Shown here: piece after piece, positions 1 through 7,350 of the stretch
Layout: each line of letters begins with the position of its first letter
Numbering within the stretch: position 1 is the stretch's first letter
DNA from: CAXBDP01 sp041689935
Lineage (GTDB): Bacteria; Bacteroidota; Bacteroidia; Cytophagales; Cyclobacteriaceae
DNA length: 64,000 nt
Reading direction: 5' to 3'
Assembly (NCBI GenBank): GCA_041689935.1
Contig: JBDNFI010000017.1
Coordinates: 7,778-71,777 of the forward strand
Position numbers and translations under genes: made by a program
The notes under the pieces: model-generated
What the model was told of the DNA's origin: nothing
Seen by the model: the letters and a program-made list of their open reading frames with translations, nothing else
Database searches by the model: none

Positions 1-761
1 TTGAATACAACAGCTCCAAAGACTATAGAGAGTTTTTTGAAGGTGAACCATTGTTAGATCTCCTTACGTACGAAGACATCTTTATTTCGGGAAACGGATT
101 CAATTTCAATCTTGGAGCTATTGCAAAATTAAATGATAATGTAAGACTAGGAGCCTCAATCATATCACCCACCTGGTACAATTTGGATGAAGAATTCTCA
201 AACGGCATTGTAGCCAATTATGATAATTATAATTTTGTCCCTGGAGACACTATATTAAGAGAACTCACCTCAGTTTCAGATGTTTTTCTTACTAATTACA
301 GAATGCGCACTCCGTGGAGGGTCAACGCTGGAGCAAGCTTTATCCTCGGTAAAAATGGCTTTATTTCAGCTGACATTGAATATGTAGATTACTCTCAGGC
401 CAACCTAAGCTCATTAGAAATTGACTTATCGTCGGACAACCAAACGATAGCAAACCTTTATTCAAGTGCAGTAAACCTGAAAATTGGTGGCGAATATAGG
501 TACAACATTTTTCGTGTGCGAGGTGGGTATGGCTACTATCAAGATCCAACGACCTTAGAAGATAATGTGAACCGAAGTATTTCATCAATATCAGGCGGAT
601 TGGGTGTTAGAATGCAGCGATACTTTTTTGATTTAGCCGTCGTTCATAATTTCACTAATAATTCGTACAGCCCGTATACGTTATTCAACGGAACCCAGCC
701 TAATGTGAAAATTCAAGACCGAAATACTCGAGCCTTTCTCACATTTGGATTAAATTTCTAA
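1..761 (+). CDS. Outer membrane transport protein, OmpP1/FadL-like (5' end outside window)
   Basis: This is the C-terminal part of an outer membrane beta-barrel. The frame is open from the first bases, so the gene starts before the window and the visible 250 or so residues are only its end. It shows alternating hydrophobic and polar strands rich in Gly, Tyr and Asn, such as GFNFNLGAIAKL and KIGGEYRYNIFRVRGGYGYY, and ends in LTFGLNF with the terminal Phe typical of barrel proteins. FadL/OmpP1-type proteins carry hydrophobic compounds across the outer membrane. The family call rests on the overall strand pattern and on expressions such as VRLGASIISPTWY. The substrate cannot be read from the sequence. 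A hairpin terminator follows directly. Confidence 0.6.
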   Translation, partial: EYNSSKDYREFFEGEPLLDLLTYEDIFISGNGFNFNLGAIAKLNDNVRLGASIISPTWYNLDEEFSNGIVANYDNYNFVPGDTILRELTSVSDVFLTNYRMRTPWRVNAGASFILGKNGFISADIEYVDYSQANLSSLEIDLSSDNQTIANLYSSAVNLKIGGEYRYNIFRVRGGYGYYQDPTTLEDNVNRSISSISGGLGVRMQRYFFDLAVVHNFTNNSYSPYTLFNGTQPNVKIQDRNTRAFLTFGLNF

Positions 762-780
762 AAAACAACGATTACCAATT

Positions 781-806
781 AAAGGTTTCTATTTGGAGCC
801 TTTTTC
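781..806. terminator. Hairpin terminator between convergent genes
   Basis: A 9-bp stem (781-789 with 795-803, including two G-U pairs) closes a TATTT loop and runs into a T tract. It lies between the porin gene and the end of aroK, overlaps the aroK stop codon, and could serve both strands. Confidence 0.5.
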
Positions 807-1307
807 ACTCTGCATAATTTCCAAAAAATCGGGTATAGACTGATTCTTCGCATCATACTCATGATGCGCCATTTCATAAAATTCTCTTCTTGCACTCCAT
901 ATTGTATTTAGCGCATCCAGAACGTTCTTTCCCTTTAACAATGGTCTTGACCCTATCTTTCTTTTGAGTCGCTTGGCTAAGGATGGAATATCTGTATATA
1001 CATGAATAACCTCGCCCGAGTCCATCATTAATTGTAAATTATTGTAAAAACATGGAGTACCTCCTCCTGTGGCTAATACAAATGACTTTTGTTCATTTTG
1101 AATAAATTGAGTAAGTTTTTTCTTCTCTAATTCACGGAAGTGAGGTTCGCCGAAAGAACCAAAAATTTGAGAAGCAGTCTTGCCTTCCTCCCGCTCTATC
1201 TCATAATCTAAGTCGAAAAACACGCACTCTAAATGTTGAGCCAACTGCATCCCAAAAGTGGTTTTTCCTGTACCGGGCATTCCGATTAAGAAAATCTTAT
1301 CGCGCAT
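789..1307 (-). CDS. aroK: Shikimate kinase
   Basis: Phosphorylates shikimate at the 3-hydroxyl with ATP, the fifth step of chorismate and aromatic amino acid synthesis, in the cytoplasm. The 172-residue protein has the usual family length. Seen: P-loop GMPGTGKT at 9-16, the shikimate-binding DLD (D32, D34), an Arg in FRELE near 58, the GGG triplet at 81-83 and an Arg-rich lid around SRPLL. The ATG at 1305-1307 is chosen because the protein then begins MRDKIFLIG just before the P-loop. A longer frame to 1340 only adds a non-family extension. The start overlaps the upstream gene's end by 11 bases, so the two are probably co-transcribed. One GCGGGAGG octamer (1187-1194) lies inside. Confidence 0.93.
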   Translation of the reverse strand: MRDKIFLIGMPGTGKTTFGMQLAQHLECVFFDLDYEIEREEGKTASQIFGSFGEPHFRELEKKKLTQFIQNEQKSFVLATGGGTPCFYNNLQLMMDSGEVIHVYTDIPSLAKRLKRKIGSRPLLKGKNVLDALNTIWSARREFYEMAHHEYDAKNQSIPDFLEIMQSEKGSK

Positions 1308-2394
1308 AAAGCTCTCTAATTTCTTCCGCAGAAGGCACATCGTTGTAGTGATACTTTGCTTTCACCTCACCATTCTTCAGAAAAATAAGGCCTGGATTGG
1401 AGCGGATCATGGTTTTCAGTACTGTAGCGTCGCCATAATAATAAGGAATAGCTAATTGAACTTCATGCCTAAAATTTTCAAACATTTGTCGCTCACTTGA
1501 AGTGATTGCTATTACTTCAATATCAGAGGCTTTTAAGCCCTCAATCGAAATATTAATGGTTCGAAAACTACGTAAGTTTACCTTTTCAGTGTCTGTTATC
1601 ATCACAATCATTTTATTTCCCTCCAACGTATACTGCGTCCAATCACCCTCATCATTCCAAATATTGTATTCGGTAATTTTTGGTTGTGCTTCAGGGTTTT
1701 TCAATACCATTTCCTTAAACTCCAAAGACTCATCTGATGGGTACTCATCAAAAACCATTTCTTCACCATTCTTAGACATAATGTACTGGTACTGCAATTC
1801 TGCAGAAGGCAGCATGTTGGTAGGAATATGCGTACCAACCTTGAAAGCTCTGAAATCAATAAATGGTAAATGTGCAATAGCATAATAAGCGATAGCTAAA
1901 TTAAGCAGGGTCGTCAAAATGATTGCCAAATGGCGGGTGGCTTGATTTTCTGGCTTTACAGCTCTATGTCTGGCAAAAAATAGCCAGGAAATAGTAAAGA
2001 GTAATATTAAGTCCTTGTAGAACGATTCCCAAGGAGTGAGTTTAATGGCATCGCCAAAACAACCACAGTCTGTAACCTTATTGAAATAGGCAGAATAAAA
2101 TGTGAGGAAAGTGAAAAACAAAATCATTCCCAACAGTACGCTTGTTGTGAGCTTTGGTCTATACCTTATCAGTAAAGCCAATCCTAATACTACTTCGACC
2201 ACACATAAAAATACGGCTAGATATAAGGAGTATGGCACAAAGGATCTGAAAAAAGGAGCTATATCAAGTGAAAATACTTCGAAATATTCTGACAACTTAA
2301 TGGATGTCCCTACAGGATCATTTACTTTGATCAAGCCTGAAAAAATAAATAATAAGCCCGTAAACCATCTAAAAAACTCTGTTATCATACTCAT
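1297..2394 (-). CDS. DoxX/MauE-type membrane protein with C-terminal thioredoxin-like domain (BT_3928-like)
   Basis: The N-terminal half holds four to five membrane segments of DoxX/MauE type (FSGLIKVNDPVG near the start, then the cysteine motif DCGCFGDA around residues 105-112). The C-terminal half resembles a thioredoxin fold: a strand MIVMITD, a helix, then SNPGLIFLKNGEV with the cis-proline-type position. No CxxC redox pair is visible in this second half. MauE-like proteins often support disulfide or thiol chemistry at the membrane. Here only the CGCFG motif argues for that, and the actual role is unknown. The start ATG overlaps the stop of the upstream DUF1599 gene as ATGA (2391-2394), implying translational coupling. 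Confidence 0.7.
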   Translation of the reverse strand: MSMITEFFRWFTGLLFIFSGLIKVNDPVGTSIKLSEYFEVFSLDIAPFFRSFVPYSLYLAVFLCVVEVVLGLALLIRYRPKLTTSVLLGMILFFTFLTFYSAYFNKVTDCGCFGDAIKLTPWESFYKDLILLFTISWLFFARHRAVKPENQATRHLAIILTTLLNLAIAYYAIAHLPFIDFRAFKVGTHIPTNMLPSAELQYQYIMSKNGEEMVFDEYPSDESLEFKEMVLKNPEAQPKITEYNIWNDEGDWTQYTLEGNKMIVMITDTEKVNLRSFRTINISIEGLKASDIEVIAITSSERQMFENFRHEVQLAIPYYYGDATVLKTMIRSNPGLIFLKNGEVKAKYHYNDVPSAEEIRELYAR

Positions 2395-2951
2395 AGTTTA
2401 CTGCTTTTATCAAGGATTAATGAAAACACAGCATAATTTATCATGTCTTGATAATTTGCTTTGATGCCTTCAGAGACGATTGTTTTCCCTTTATTATTTT
2501 CAATTTGCTTTACTCTTAGAAGCTTCATAAGGATAATATCAGTGATAGAACTTACGCGCATTTCTCGCCAGGCCTCGCCATAATCATGGTTTTTTTTCGA
2601 TAGTAATGATATATTCTCGTCCACAACGGCATCATAAAGTGGCCCAAGTTCTTCAAATGGAATTTCCATTCTTTGGTCGTTTAGTAATTGAATTTGTATA
2701 ATGGCCATAACCGAATAATTTATAATGCCGATAAATTCTAATTTCGGGTCATCATCCACCAATTGCATTCCTTTGTCTTGAATAGACCGTAATCGCTGCG
2801 CTTTGATATAAATCTGGTCAGTAATTGACGGCAATCGCAATATCCGCCATGAAGTGCCGTAATCTCTCGTCTTCTTTTCAAAAAGTTCTTTACAGGCCTT
2901 AATAACTTCTTTATATTCGCCAATCGTTTGGCTTTTGGTTAGGTCTTGCAT
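2391..2951 (-). CDS. DUF1599 domain protein, internally duplicated
   Basis: A 186-residue cytoplasmic protein made of two copies of the same module. The first copy has KKTRDYGTSWRILRLPSITD followed by a KAQRLRSIQDKG helix. The second has KKNHDYGEAWREMRVSSITD followed by KLLRVKQIENNKG. This matches DUF1599, a family with no assigned activity that I recall being grouped with nucleotide-modification-associated domains. The conserved Asp-Tyr-Gly and Arg residues repeat in both halves. It heads a minus-strand unit DUF1599-DoxX-aroK with overlapping ends, and is divergent from folP with only 25 bases between the start codons. Confidence 0.75.
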   Translation of the reverse strand: MQDLTKSQTIGEYKEVIKACKELFEKKTRDYGTSWRILRLPSITDQIYIKAQRLRSIQDKGMQLVDDDPKLEFIGIINYSVMAIIQIQLLNDQRMEIPFEELGPLYDAVVDENISLLSKKNHDYGEAWREMRVSSITDIILMKLLRVKQIENNKGKTIVSEGIKANYQDMINYAVFSLILDKSSKL

Positions 2952-2976
2952 TCAAAATCTTTTTTTTTAAAATAAG

Positions 2977-3837
2977 GTGCTTCAAGGAAAAGAAACTATT
3001 TTCTCTTCAAAATCTACACTCAACCTCAATGGTCGCTTGTTTGATATCCAGCAGACTAAGGTAATGGGTATTTTGAATATCACCACAGATTCATTTTTTG
3101 ATGGCGGCAAATATCTAACTGAACTGCAAATTATCAAAAGAGTTGAAGAAATGACTCGGGAGGGTGTAGATATTATTGATATAGGCGCCCAATCTACAAG
3201 GCCTGGAGCAGATGAAATTCCTCTTTCGAAGGAAATAAGTCAAATTGAAATGGTAACTTCCCTAATAATCAAGGAATTTCCAGAGCTAATCGTATCAATA
3301 GATACTTACCGAGCAGATGTGGCCAAGGCAGGTTTTGATAATGGGGCATTAATGATAAATGATATCAGTGGAGGCACATTAGATGCTCAGATGATGCCCG
3401 TAGTGGCTGCTATGAATATTCCGTATATTCTCATGCATATTAAGGGCAACCCGAAGACCATGCAAAGTCTTACACATTATGACAATTTTATTCCGGAAGT
3501 CATTTTACACTTGCAGGAACGATTATATTTGGCAAAAGAGTTAGGAATAAAGGAGATAATAATTGATCCTGGGTATGGCTTTGCGAAATCTTTAGATCAA
3601 AATTTTAATTTACTTAAGAAATTAAGTTATATTAATATTTTAGATTGCCCCATCTTGGTGGGAGTGTCAAGAAAATCCATGACTTGGAAATTTTTAGAAG
3701 TGAGCCCTGACGACGCTCTGAATGGAACAACCGTTTTAAACACAATAGCCATTATGAATGGAGCAAAAATAATTAGGGTTCACGATGTGAAAGAAGCAAA
3801 GCAGACAATTAAATTAGTAGAAAAAATAATACATTGA
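2977..3837 (+). CDS. folP: Dihydropteroate synthase
   Basis: Joins p-aminobenzoate to dihydropterin pyrophosphate in folate synthesis. Family motifs in order: VMGILNITTDSFFDGG (pterin loop), DIGAQSTRPGA (loop 2), SIDTYRADVA, MINDISGG, IDPGYGFAKS, LVGVSRKS and the C-terminal RVHDV. The 286 residues are normal for the family. There is no ATG before the first motif. The GTG at 2977 is the best start because it gives about 30 residues ahead of VMGILN, as in homologues. The stop codon overlaps the TTG start of the diadenylate cyclase gene, so both are probably translated from one message. Confidence 0.93.
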   Translation: MLQGKETIFSSKSTLNLNGRLFDIQQTKVMGILNITTDSFFDGGKYLTELQIIKRVEEMTREGVDIIDIGAQSTRPGADEIPLSKEISQIEMVTSLIIKEFPELIVSIDTYRADVAKAGFDNGALMINDISGGTLDAQMMPVVAAMNIPYILMHIKGNPKTMQSLTHYDNFIPEVILHLQERLYLAKELGIKEIIIDPGYGFAKSLDQNFNLLKKLSYINILDCPILVGVSRKSMTWKFLEVSPDDALNGTTVLNTIAIMNGAKIIRVHDVKEAKQTIKLVEKIIH

Positions 3838-4724
3838 TATACGTTTTCAAAATAGGCTTTCTCGACATTCGGTGGATTGACCTGCTAGATATCTTAGCGG
3901 TGGGATTCCTTATATTTCAACTTTACAAGCTACTGAAGGGCAGTGTTGCTTTAAGAGTATTCCTTGGCTTACTCTCCCTCTACTTGATTTATTTGGTGGT
4001 TCGAGCTGCTCAAATGGAGCTCCTTTCAAGTATCCTTGGGCAATTTATGAGTGTAGGCGTACTGGCTGCTATCATTCTGTTCCAACAAGAAATCAGGAAA
4101 TTTTTGCTAATTATAGGTAAGACCACCGCTCTAAATAGGGAGAATATATTTGCAAACATTTTCGGGAAAAGGAATAATGCGGGGGCAACCAATATCACTC
4201 CGATTATTGAAGCTTCTAAAATTATGGCAGGTAGTAATACAGGTGCATTGATTGTTTTTTCAAAAAGCTCAGAATTGAAATTCTATCAAGAGTCAGGCGA
4301 TATAATGGATGCGGAAATTTCCAAAAGACTATTGTTGGCAATATTCAATAAATACAGCCCTTTGCACGATGGCGCAGTAGTGATCTACGAGAACAGAATC
4401 AAAGCGGCAAGATGTATTCTACCAGTCACTGAGCGGGAAAATCTCCCTGCGCAGCTAGGGCTGAGACATCGCGCCGCCATAGGAATGACCGAATCTACCG
4501 ATACCTTAGTTTTGATTGTGTCGGAAGAAACAGGTCAAATAAGTACCTCTCGAAATGGTGTCATCTATTCCAATTTATCTCCTCAAGAAGCGAGGCAACG
4601 AATTCATAGATACTTATTCGAAGATGAGTTTGATGAGGGAAGCAGCCCCTCTACCGATGTGAAATCAGATAAAGATAAAGGCAAAAAAATAGCGGCTCTG
4701 GGAGAACCAGAATCCGCTAATTAA
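3834..4724 (+). CDS. cdaA: Diadenylate cyclase (c-di-AMP synthase), CdaA type
   Basis: Makes cyclic di-AMP from two ATP at the inner membrane, a messenger tied to turgor, K+ uptake and cell-wall balance. Three membrane segments fill residues 10-85, followed by the DAC domain with its two signature motifs, DGA in SPLHDGAVVI and RHR in GLRHRAAIG. The C-terminal tail from about 265 is charged and low in complexity. The start is TTG at 3834, overlapping the folP stop as TTGA. The next in-frame Met would remove the membrane anchor. The gene runs convergently into kbl, 17 bases away, with no obvious hairpin between them. Confidence 0.92.
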   Translation: MIYVFKIGFLDIRWIDLLDILAVGFLIFQLYKLLKGSVALRVFLGLLSLYLIYLVVRAAQMELLSSILGQFMSVGVLAAIILFQQEIRKFLLIIGKTTALNRENIFANIFGKRNNAGATNITPIIEASKIMAGSNTGALIVFSKSSELKFYQESGDIMDAEISKRLLLAIFNKYSPLHDGAVVIYENRIKAARCILPVTERENLPAQLGLRHRAAIGMTESTDTLVLIVSEETGQISTSRNGVIYSNLSPQEARQRIHRYLFEDEFDEGSSPSTDVKSDKDKGKKIAALGEPESAN

Positions 4725-4741
4725 TCTTTATCGATTGTAGG

Positions 4742-5938
4742 CTATTTCAATGCCTTGAGTTCCTTACCCACTTCTATAAAAGCATGTATCGCTTTATCCA
4801 AATGCTCCCTTGAATGAATAGCTGAAATCTGCACACGTATTCTAGCCTGCCCTTTTGGCACCACTGGATAGTAGAAACCAACAACATAAATACCTTTCGC
4901 TAATAGCTTCTCTGCAAATTGCTGAGCCAAAGGAGCCTCATATAACATTATTGGCACGATGGCATGCTCACCAGGCTTAATATCAAACCCAGCATCGGTC
5001 ATTTTCTCTCTAAAGTATTTGGTGTTTTCCTCAAGCCTATCTCTCAATTCTGTCGTCTCGCTTAGTCTATCAAATACAGCAATAGATGCTCCCACAATGG
5101 ACGGCGCAAGGGTATTGCTAAATAAATAAGGTCTTGATCGCTGACGAAGAATTTCGACTATCTCCTTTTTGCCCGAAGTAAAGCCGCCAGAAGCTCCACC
5201 CAACGCTTTACCTAAGGTCCCAGTAATGATATCCACCCTATCCATCACATTTCTAAATTCATGAACTCCGCGACCAGTTTTACCCACAAAACCTGTCGAG
5301 TGGCATTCATCTGTCATGACCAAAGCATTATGCTTATCCGCTAGGTCACATATTTCATCTAATTTAGCAATCGTTCCGTCCATTGAGAATACGCCATCGG
5401 TTACGATTATTTTTTCCTTTGCTCCTGCCTCATTCGCTTCAATCAGTTTGCGCTCCAAATCGGCCATATCATTATGGTTGTATCGATAACGCATTGCTTT
5501 GCATAGTCTTACACCATCTATTATACTAGCGTGATTTAAAGAATCAGAAATAATTGCATCCTCAGGTCCAAATAGCGGTTCGAAAACTCCACCATTTGCA
5601 TCAAAAGCCGCTGCATACAAAATGGTATCTTCCATTCCTAAAAACGTGGAAATCTTCTCTTCCAATTCTTTATGAATATCCTGCGTACCACAAATGAAGC
5701 GAACAGATGACATTCCAAAACCATGCGTATCAATTGTATTCTTGGCCGCTTCTATTACTTTAGGATCCGAGGATAAGCCGAGATAGTTATTTGCACAAAA
5801 GTTTATAACCTCGCGACCCTCAATGGTTTTGATATTAGCTCCCTGTGGAGTCGTTATTATTCTTTCTGATTTATAAAGACCTGCCTCTTTAATTTCTTGC
5901 AGCTCTTTATTCAATTTTTCTTTTAGTGTACTATACAT
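4742..5938 (-). CDS. kbl: Glycine C-acetyltransferase (2-amino-3-ketobutyrate CoA ligase)
   Basis: A PLP enzyme that cleaves 2-amino-3-ketobutyrate with CoA to glycine and acetyl-CoA, the second step of threonine breakdown. The 398 residues match the family throughout: NFCANNYLGL near the N-terminus, the DGVFSMDG and TDECHSTG blocks, and the PLP lysine in TGTLGKALGGASGG. An ATG at 5936-5938 gives the expected MYSTLKEKL start. The partner threonine dehydrogenase lies about 400 bases away in the opposite direction, so the pathway is clustered but divergent. A GCGGGAGG octamer sits just upstream at 5970. Confidence 0.95.
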   Translation of the reverse strand: MYSTLKEKLNKELQEIKEAGLYKSERIITTPQGANIKTIEGREVINFCANNYLGLSSDPKVIEAAKNTIDTHGFGMSSVRFICGTQDIHKELEEKISTFLGMEDTILYAAAFDANGGVFEPLFGPEDAIISDSLNHASIIDGVRLCKAMRYRYNHNDMADLERKLIEANEAGAKEKIIVTDGVFSMDGTIAKLDEICDLADKHNALVMTDECHSTGFVGKTGRGVHEFRNVMDRVDIITGTLGKALGGASGGFTSGKKEIVEILRQRSRPYLFSNTLAPSIVGASIAVFDRLSETTELRDRLEENTKYFREKMTDAGFDIKPGEHAIVPIMLYEAPLAQQFAEKLLAKGIYVVGFYYPVVPKGQARIRVQISAIHSREHLDKAIHAFIEVGKELKALK

Positions 5939-5969
5939 GAGTTTATTAGTTTGTTTATAATGACAAAAA

Positions 5970-5977
5970 GCGGGAGG
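5970..5977 (+). repeat. GCGGGAGG octamer, intergenic copy
   Basis: One of only two copies of the dispersed octamer that lie outside genes, 32 bases upstream of the kbl start codon. It is on the strand opposite to kbl, so it cannot be a kbl ribosome binding site. Confidence 0.8.
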
Positions 5978-6031
5978 ATATTCTACATATATTTATTGAA
6001 TACGCCTCAAATGCTCAAATTCTTTTTACAT

Positions 6032-6235
6032 TCAATTCTCTTGGTTTTCTATCAATGGAAACGCTCGTCGAAGAGGATTGATTAAATAAAGTTTCTGATC
6101 TGTAAAACTTACCGGATTTAATTGCTCGTATTGCTGCTCCCATTCCTGCCAAAGCTGCGGTTTAGCTTTCTTCAACTTTGCCGAGTCAATCCTTTTGGTA
6201 CGTAAGTAATCTTCAAAACTTGGATACATCCCCAA
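6032..6235 (-). CDS. Small conserved hypothetical protein, possibly membrane-anchored
   Basis: I do not recognise a function. The readable part contains FEDYLRTKRIDSAKL, a Trp-rich helix (LWQEWEQQYEQL) and a C-terminal block LYLINPLRRAFP, a pattern I associate with small Bacteroidota proteins of unknown role. The first usual start is TTG at 6233-6235 (ATG at 6227-6229). The frame stays open further upstream and there encodes KISISLWAVFFLFLGMY, a convincing single membrane segment, but without ATG, GTG or TTG before it. Either the protein starts at a rare codon (ATT, ATA or ATC) or the start has been damaged. It lies on the kbl strand, 93 bases upstream of kbl. Confidence 0.6.
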   Translation of the reverse strand: MGMYPSFEDYLRTKRIDSAKLKKAKPQLWQEWEQQYEQLNPVSFTDQKLYLINPLRRAFPLIENQEN

Positions 6236-6298
6236 AAATAAAAAGAAGACTGCCCATAAGCTAATAGATATTTTAAACGATGGTTTGCTTAAGATTTG

Positions 6299-6306
6299 TA
6301 ATTTTG
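6299..6306 (+). promoter_or_regulatory. Possible -7 element of the threonine dehydrogenase gene
   Basis: TAATTTTG matches the Bacteroidota -7 pattern TAnnTTTG and lies 34 bases before the start codon. The only TTTG upstream (6284-6287) is too close to be a normal -33 element, so this is a weak call. Confidence 0.3.
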
Positions 6307-6340
6307 AGGACCCAAAACAAACATTTTACCCAAAATTAAC

Positions 6341-7294
6341 ATGGAAAAAATTCTGGTAATTGGTGCCGGAGGTCAATTAGGCTCTGAACTTACGCTTGCA
6401 CTTGCAAAGCTACATGGCTCTGCCAACGTAATAGCAACAGATATTAATGATACGTCTAGAAAAATATTTGCTGAGTTAACGTTCGAAACATTAGATGCAA
6501 TGGACAAAGCCACCATTAGTGCATTTATTGATAAGTACGAAATAACCCAAATTTACCTCTTGGCAGCTATCCTATCTGCTACAGGAGAGAAAAATCCACT
6601 TTGGGCTTGGGACTTAAACATGAAGTCGCTGCTAAATGTGTTGGAACTTGGCCGAGAAAAAAAATTAAATAAGATCTATTGGCCAAGCTCAATTGCTGTA
6701 TTTGGCCCTAACACACCCATTGAAAATACACCTCAAAATTGCGTAATGGATCCTAGTACTGTGTATGGCATCAGCAAATTGGCTGGGGAGAGATGGTGTG
6801 AGTATTATTTTTTAAGATACGGGCTCGATGTAAGAAGTCTGCGCTATCCAGGGCTGATCGGGTACAAATCATTGCCCGGTGGAGGTACGACAGATTATGC
6901 TGTAGACATATTCCACAAAGCCATTGAAGGCAAATCATTTGATTGCTTTTTGGATAAGGGTACTCTATTGCCCATGATGTACATGCCTGATGCGATTAAG
7001 GCTACTATCGATTTGATGGAAGCACCGAGCGAAAATGTAAAAATACGCTCTAGCTACAACGTGGGAGCACTCAGCTTTGGCCCAGAAGATATTTTTGAAG
7101 AAATAAAAAAGCATTATCCTGATTTCGACATCCACTACAATCCAGATTCCCGCCAAGCAATTGCTAATAGTTGGCCAAATAGCATTGACGATTCGACTGC
7201 TAGAGAAGATTGGAATTGGAAGCCAGAGTACAATCTTGCTACAATGGTAAAAGATATATTAGATAACCTCCCGCCTTTGATTGGGACCTTCTAA
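6341..7294 (+). CDS. tdh: L-threonine 3-dehydrogenase, short-chain (epimerase-like) type
   Basis: Oxidises L-threonine to 2-amino-3-ketobutyrate with NAD+, supplying the substrate of the adjacent kbl product. It is the SDR/epimerase-fold form rather than the zinc enzyme. Seen: Rossmann glycine motif GAGGQLGSE at 8-16, LAAILSATGEKNP, the substrate Ser region WPSSIAVFGP, and the catalytic YGISK (YxxxK). The closing blocks RSLRYPGLIGY and LPMMYMPDA are typical of this group. The 317 residues are of normal length. The pairing with kbl strengthens the call over a generic sugar epimerase. Confidence 0.9.
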   Translation: MEKILVIGAGGQLGSELTLALAKLHGSANVIATDINDTSRKIFAELTFETLDAMDKATISAFIDKYEITQIYLLAAILSATGEKNPLWAWDLNMKSLLNVLELGREKKLNKIYWPSSIAVFGPNTPIENTPQNCVMDPSTVYGISKLAGERWCEYYFLRYGLDVRSLRYPGLIGYKSLPGGGTTDYAVDIFHKAIEGKSFDCFLDKGTLLPMMYMPDAIKATIDLMEAPSENVKIRSSYNVGALSFGPEDIFEEIKKHYPDFDIHYNPDSRQAIANSWPNSIDDSTAREDWNWKPEYNLATMVKDILDNLPPLIGTF

Positions 7295-7336
7295 AAACAA
7301 AAGAGGTTACCCATTTTGGGCAGCCTCTTTTGTTTT
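7294..7336. terminator. Bidirectional hairpin terminator
   Basis: A long imperfect inverted repeat pairs 7294-7312 with 7318-7336. It has a GC core (AGAGG/CCTCT and CCC/GGG), A-rich on the left arm and T-rich on the right, so it can end transcripts from both the threonine dehydrogenase gene and the converging icd gene. Confidence 0.75.
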
Positions 7337-7350
7337 CCTTACAATCCTTT

